From the NCBI GenBank assembly GCA_965224795.1, contig CBDDAE010000002.1, positions 1 to 64,000 of the forward strand: DNA of 64,000 nt. Reading direction: 5' to 3'. This document shows positions 61,528-64,000 of this stretch, piece after piece; the first letter of the stretch is position 1, and each line of letters begins with the position of its first letter. The position numbers and the translations under genes are program-made. Under the pieces are notes generated by a model. That model was given only the letters and a program-made list of their open reading frames with translations, searched no databases and had not been told where the DNA came from. Source of the DNA: NVTR01 sp036480115 (GTDB lineage Bacteria > Pseudomonadota > Alphaproteobacteria > Rhodobacterales > Rhodobacteraceae).

Positions 61528-61749
61528 ATGCGCCCCGCCAAGCGGTCCCTGACCCTGCGCGGACATCGCACCAGTGTTTCGCTAGAAGACGAATTTTGGC
61601 GGGCGTTTCGTGATATTGCCACTGAAAAAAAGCTTCCTATCAATGAATTAGCGGCCGTTATTGATGCAGAACGCGGCAATGACATTGGACTGGCCTCAGC
61701 CATTCGCTTATATGTGCTGAAATACTATCAAAACGGTGACAGACCTTAG
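61528..61749 (+). CDS. Ribbon-helix-helix domain protein
   Basis: A 73-residue basic protein. RSLTLRGHRTSVSLEDEFWRAFRDIATEKKLPINELAAVID fits the RHH_4-type DNA-binding fold: a strand followed by two helices. The ATG at 61528 is two bases after the fumC stop, so it is probably translated with fumC. It may be a regulator of unknown target. Its stop overlaps that of the convergent P450 gene. Confidence 0.8.
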   Translation: MRPAKRSLTLRGHRTSVSLEDEFWRAFRDIATEKKLPINELAAVIDAERGNDIGLASAIRLYVLKYYQNGDRP

Positions 61750-63095
61750 CGCGGTGAAAGCTGTAGCCAAATTCCATTTTCAGAGCGAACCGTTAAGTGC
61801 GCCACTGGGACCGGAACACGGTCCGGTACAGTTTGAAGTCGGAAATGTCGCACCAACAGCGCCAGAAACAACACACCTTCCACCATGGCGAACCCGGCGC
61901 CCGGACAAACCCGCGCCCCGGCGGAAAATGGTATATACCCGTCGCGTTTGCATTTTGCTGCTGTTTCACGTGTCCATCGGTGCGGATCAAATACATCCGG
62001 GTTATCCCAGATCAAGGGGTTGCGCTGCAAATGCCATGGGCTGATTACAATTTGTGCGCCCTTGGCAATATTGCGTTCGCGAAACTGTTCGGACTGGGAG
62101 GTTTGGCGTACCATCATCGGAACAGGCGGATACAGGCGCAATGTCTCGCGAAACACATCTTTGGTGAAACTTAGCCCGGTTATATCGGCCAGTGTCGGAT
62201 TTTGCGGCAGTTGCGCACATTCGGCAGCAACCTGTTGCTGAATGTCTGGATGAGAGGCCAACAGATATAGTGCCCAGCCAAGCGCGGCCGCGCTGGTTTC
62301 GTGTCCCGCCAGAAAAAATATCGCCACCTGATCAGCCATTTCCACAGGGGAAAAGATGCGCCCGGTTTCGGGGTCAGCCTGGGTAATAATCTTGGTGGCC
62401 AAGTCATCCGGGGCGCTGACATCGGCAATTTCACGCAGGCGGTTTTCGGTAAGACGGGTGATGAGGGTGCGAATTTTGCGAGCGCTGTTATTGGCAACGC
62501 GGTTTCTAATTTGCGGAAACCACCTGGGCAGCGGGAAAAATGCTGCCAGATTTAGGATCGGCTGACTACGTTGAAAATTTCGAAACTCTTGGTAAACCTC
62601 AGCCGCTAACTGATCGTCAATCGGAATTGAAAATAGGGTGCGAAAAATAACGTCCGCCGCCCCGAAACTTGCCTGCTCCTCAATTTCAATTGTGCCTTGG
62701 CGTTCTAACAACCGCGCCACCATGGCCTGCGCCGCATCGCGCATCGGGTTGAAAGTGTCGCGTAACCTGCCCCCTTCAAAAGCCGGGTTAATGATCCGTC
62801 GCTGGCGTTGCCAATCTTCGCCATTGCTTAGAAAAACCGAACTTCCCAATAGTGGGCGCAACCCTGCCCCCACCCGGTCAGATTTAGGGAAATCCAAAGG
62901 TCGTTCATTCAGCACGGATCTGATCAGTTCTGGCTGGTTGATGAAGTAAGAGCGAAAAAACGGCGTGCGAAACTCAGCCATCTTGGCGCTGTACAGTTTT
63001 TGTGGCTGGGCCGACAGAATATCGCGACGAAACAGGCGCAGATATTTCCACAGCGAAACCTTATCCGCTCGGGCAATGGGCTTGGGCGGGATCAT
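61746..63095 (-). CDS. Cytochrome P450
   Basis: A 449-residue haem-thiolate monooxygenase. The I-helix AGHETSAAAL, the ExxR ETLRLYPPVPM, and the haem loop FSAGARVCPGAGFAM with its Cys ligand are intact. There is no membrane anchor, so it is soluble and would need ferredoxin and a reductase from elsewhere. The family and substrate cannot be named by eye; the sequence is of the fatty-acid/xenobiotic-like CYP102/CYP4-style group. Its start overlaps the stop of the upstream hydrolase-like gene by four bases. Confidence 0.92.
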   Translation of the reverse strand: MIPPKPIARADKVSLWKYLRLFRRDILSAQPQKLYSAKMAEFRTPFFRSYFINQPELIRSVLNERPLDFPKSDRVGAGLRPLLGSSVFLSNGEDWQRQRRIINPAFEGGRLRDTFNPMRDAAQAMVARLLERQGTIEIEEQASFGAADVIFRTLFSIPIDDQLAAEVYQEFRNFQRSQPILNLAAFFPLPRWFPQIRNRVANNSARKIRTLITRLTENRLREIADVSAPDDLATKIITQADPETGRIFSPVEMADQVAIFFLAGHETSAAALGWALYLLASHPDIQQQVAAECAQLPQNPTLADITGLSFTKDVFRETLRLYPPVPMMVRQTSQSEQFRERNIAKGAQIVISPWHLQRNPLIWDNPDVFDPHRWTRETAAKCKRDGYIPFSAGARVCPGAGFAMVEGVLFLALLVRHFRLQTVPDRVPVPVAHLTVRSENGIWLQLSPR

Positions 63096-63970
63096 TTAGT
63101 CATGGATGTGTACGGGGATGCAGGTACATCTATTCGGTTTTTGGACGCCGGGCGGTCGCGGTAACGGTCTGCCAGCGTGAGCGGCCCGGCGGTAATCTGA
63201 AAATAGTCATAGTCCTGCGGTTGGTCAAAGGCACAAAGATACTGAAAATGCAGCCGGAAATATTTGCGTTTCAGAGTTTGCCAAAGCTCAGGGCTAAGGG
63301 ATTTGGTAAAGGCCGCGGAAAACACCAACGGCCATCGTTTGTCATCGGTCGCAACGCCGGACACCGCCACAGGGTCACAAATGGCGAAAGAACAGCCATC
63401 TCCGGGGGCGCTGACATCAACCCAAGTTGGAAACTTTGCTATAGAAAGGGCGCATAAATCAGTGCGCAACTGTGTGGCGTCCGGCAGAAACGATATCATT
63501 GGCACCACCTGCCCCAAAGAAAGAAACGCCAGTTTGGCAAGAGGTTTCCCCGCTGGGGTTCGAACAATATTGGCAATTATATTGACGGCCAGATGCACAC
63601 CTGAAGAATGGCCAACCACCAAAACTTCGTCCACATCTGACGCCAGCGCCCGTTCGATCTGGACCTGAAAATCGACCAACCTGGTTTCAAGTTCCGGCGG
63701 GTTTTTACCGCGCAAGCGCGCATTAAAGGCATAATCATGCATCAGGTAATAGGCGTAAAAGCGGCTGTCATTTTTCTTGAACCACTGCAATACAACCACA
63801 AAGATCGGCACCCCAACAACCCAGCCGGCCCCGGCAATTGTTATCCAGGACACAAGCCCACCAATGATGCGGGCAAATAAAAAGGCGACCAAGGCTTGCA
63901 ACAACAACATGCCAATGGGGTAGAATGCCGCAATAATCGGACCTTTACGCAGCCACATCAACCGGCGCAT
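63092..63970 (-). CDS. Membrane-associated alpha/beta hydrolase-like protein (possibly partial)
   Basis: At least 292 residues. Two hydrophobic segments near the N terminus (about 14-34 and 40-60) are followed by VLVVGHSSGVHLAVN, the nucleophile elbow GxSxG (GHSSG), as in lipases and thioesterases. A downstream Asp and His are harder to place. The frame remains open to the window edge at 64000, so the true start may lie outside. It precedes the P450 gene with an ATGA overlap, so the two probably act on the same lipid-like substrate. Confidence 0.65.
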   Translation of the reverse strand: MRRLMWLRKGPIIAAFYPIGMLLLQALVAFLFARIIGGLVSWITIAGAGWVVGVPIFVVVLQWFKKNDSRFYAYYLMHDYAFNARLRGKNPPELETRLVDFQVQIERALASDVDEVLVVGHSSGVHLAVNIIANIVRTPAGKPLAKLAFLSLGQVVPMISFLPDATQLRTDLCALSIAKFPTWVDVSAPGDGCSFAICDPVAVSGVATDDKRWPLVFSAAFTKSLSPELWQTLKRKYFRLHFQYLCAFDQPQDYDYFQITAGPLTLADRYRDRPASKNRIDVPASPYTSMTK

Positions 63971-64000
63971 AGCCCCGGAGGAAATATATATCCACGCGGT

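Noticed and set aside
1..64000. CRISPR arrays, insertion sequences, prophage or integrase genes
   Set aside because: No regularly spaced repeats, transposase/integrase motifs or phage structural genes were seen on either strand.

Overview
The window looks like a chromosomal segment of an alphaproteobacterium, most likely of the Rhodobacterales (Roseobacter/Rhodobacter type). The reasons are a circularly permuted two-piece tmRNA gene, the short alphaproteobacterial form of SspB, a trgA/NUDIX/cysK neighbourhood like the Rhodobacter tellurite-resistance locus, a 'virulence factor'/methylene-THF reductase/methyl-THF methyltransferase trio, and several Rhodobacterales-style families (DUF1326, DUF2182, TIGR01976-type desulfurase-like). 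This placement is inferred from gene content; no searches were run.

Layout. 0-2 kb: the start of a UPF0104 flippase-like gene (cut by the window edge), an MsrQ-like haem membrane protein, and an N-terminally truncated sugar epimerase that ends at a junction near position 2000. 2-20.2 kb: a surface-polysaccharide locus of mixed gene orientation. It holds three nucleotide-sugar epimerase/reductase types plus gmd/rmd for GDP-deoxyhexose, three GT4 and two GT2 glycosyltransferases, a GT39-like membrane transferase, a Wzx-type flippase, a TylF-like methyltransferase, a fucosyltransferase-like protein, a GMC oxidoreductase with a cysteine cluster, and a Gfo/Idh/MocA dehydrogenase. Its + strand drifts from G/T-rich on the left to A/C-rich on the right. 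No Wzy, Wza or Wzc was recognised, so the locus is probably not the whole export pathway. 20.2-25.4 kb: a VTT-type membrane protein, a cytochrome c with an extra cysteine domain, two tandem cytochrome P460-like proteins, and the folate methyl-transfer trio. 25.6-27.6 kb: ppx/gppA-type phosphatase and rlmE.

27.6-37.0 kb: the most striking region. Eight minus-strand genes, in transcription order, encode a Ser/Thr kinase, an FHA protein, a PP2C phosphatase, a GTPase with a degenerate switch motif, a dynamin-like GTPase, a third GTPase, a roadblock/LC7-like protein and an unknown protein. The first four genes overlap or nearly touch, so this looks like one phospho-signalling and membrane-GTPase module. 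No secretion-system genes accompany it. I know of no characterised system with this composition.

37.4-48.7 kb: a cellulose-synthase-like GT2, tRNA-Ser(GGA), a small membrane protein, AlaX, an MscS-type channel, cysK, a NUDIX hydrolase, trgA, cfa, a cysteine-desulfurase-like enzyme and a cytochrome c-prime. 48.9-52.3 kb: a tight five-gene operon DUF2182-DUF1326-DinB-DinB-acuI, a second candidate for an unexplored pathway. 52.6-64 kb: a phospholipase D family protein, ssrA (tmRNA), an ArsR regulator overlapping an APH(6)/hydroxyurea-kinase-type phosphotransferase, NIPSNAP and ABM small proteins, a hotdog thioesterase, a rhodanese-ChrB fusion with ChrA, sspB, fumC, a ribbon-helix-helix protein, a cytochrome P450, and a membrane-anchored alpha/beta hydrolase at the right edge. 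No CRISPR array, insertion sequence, integrase or rRNA was seen.
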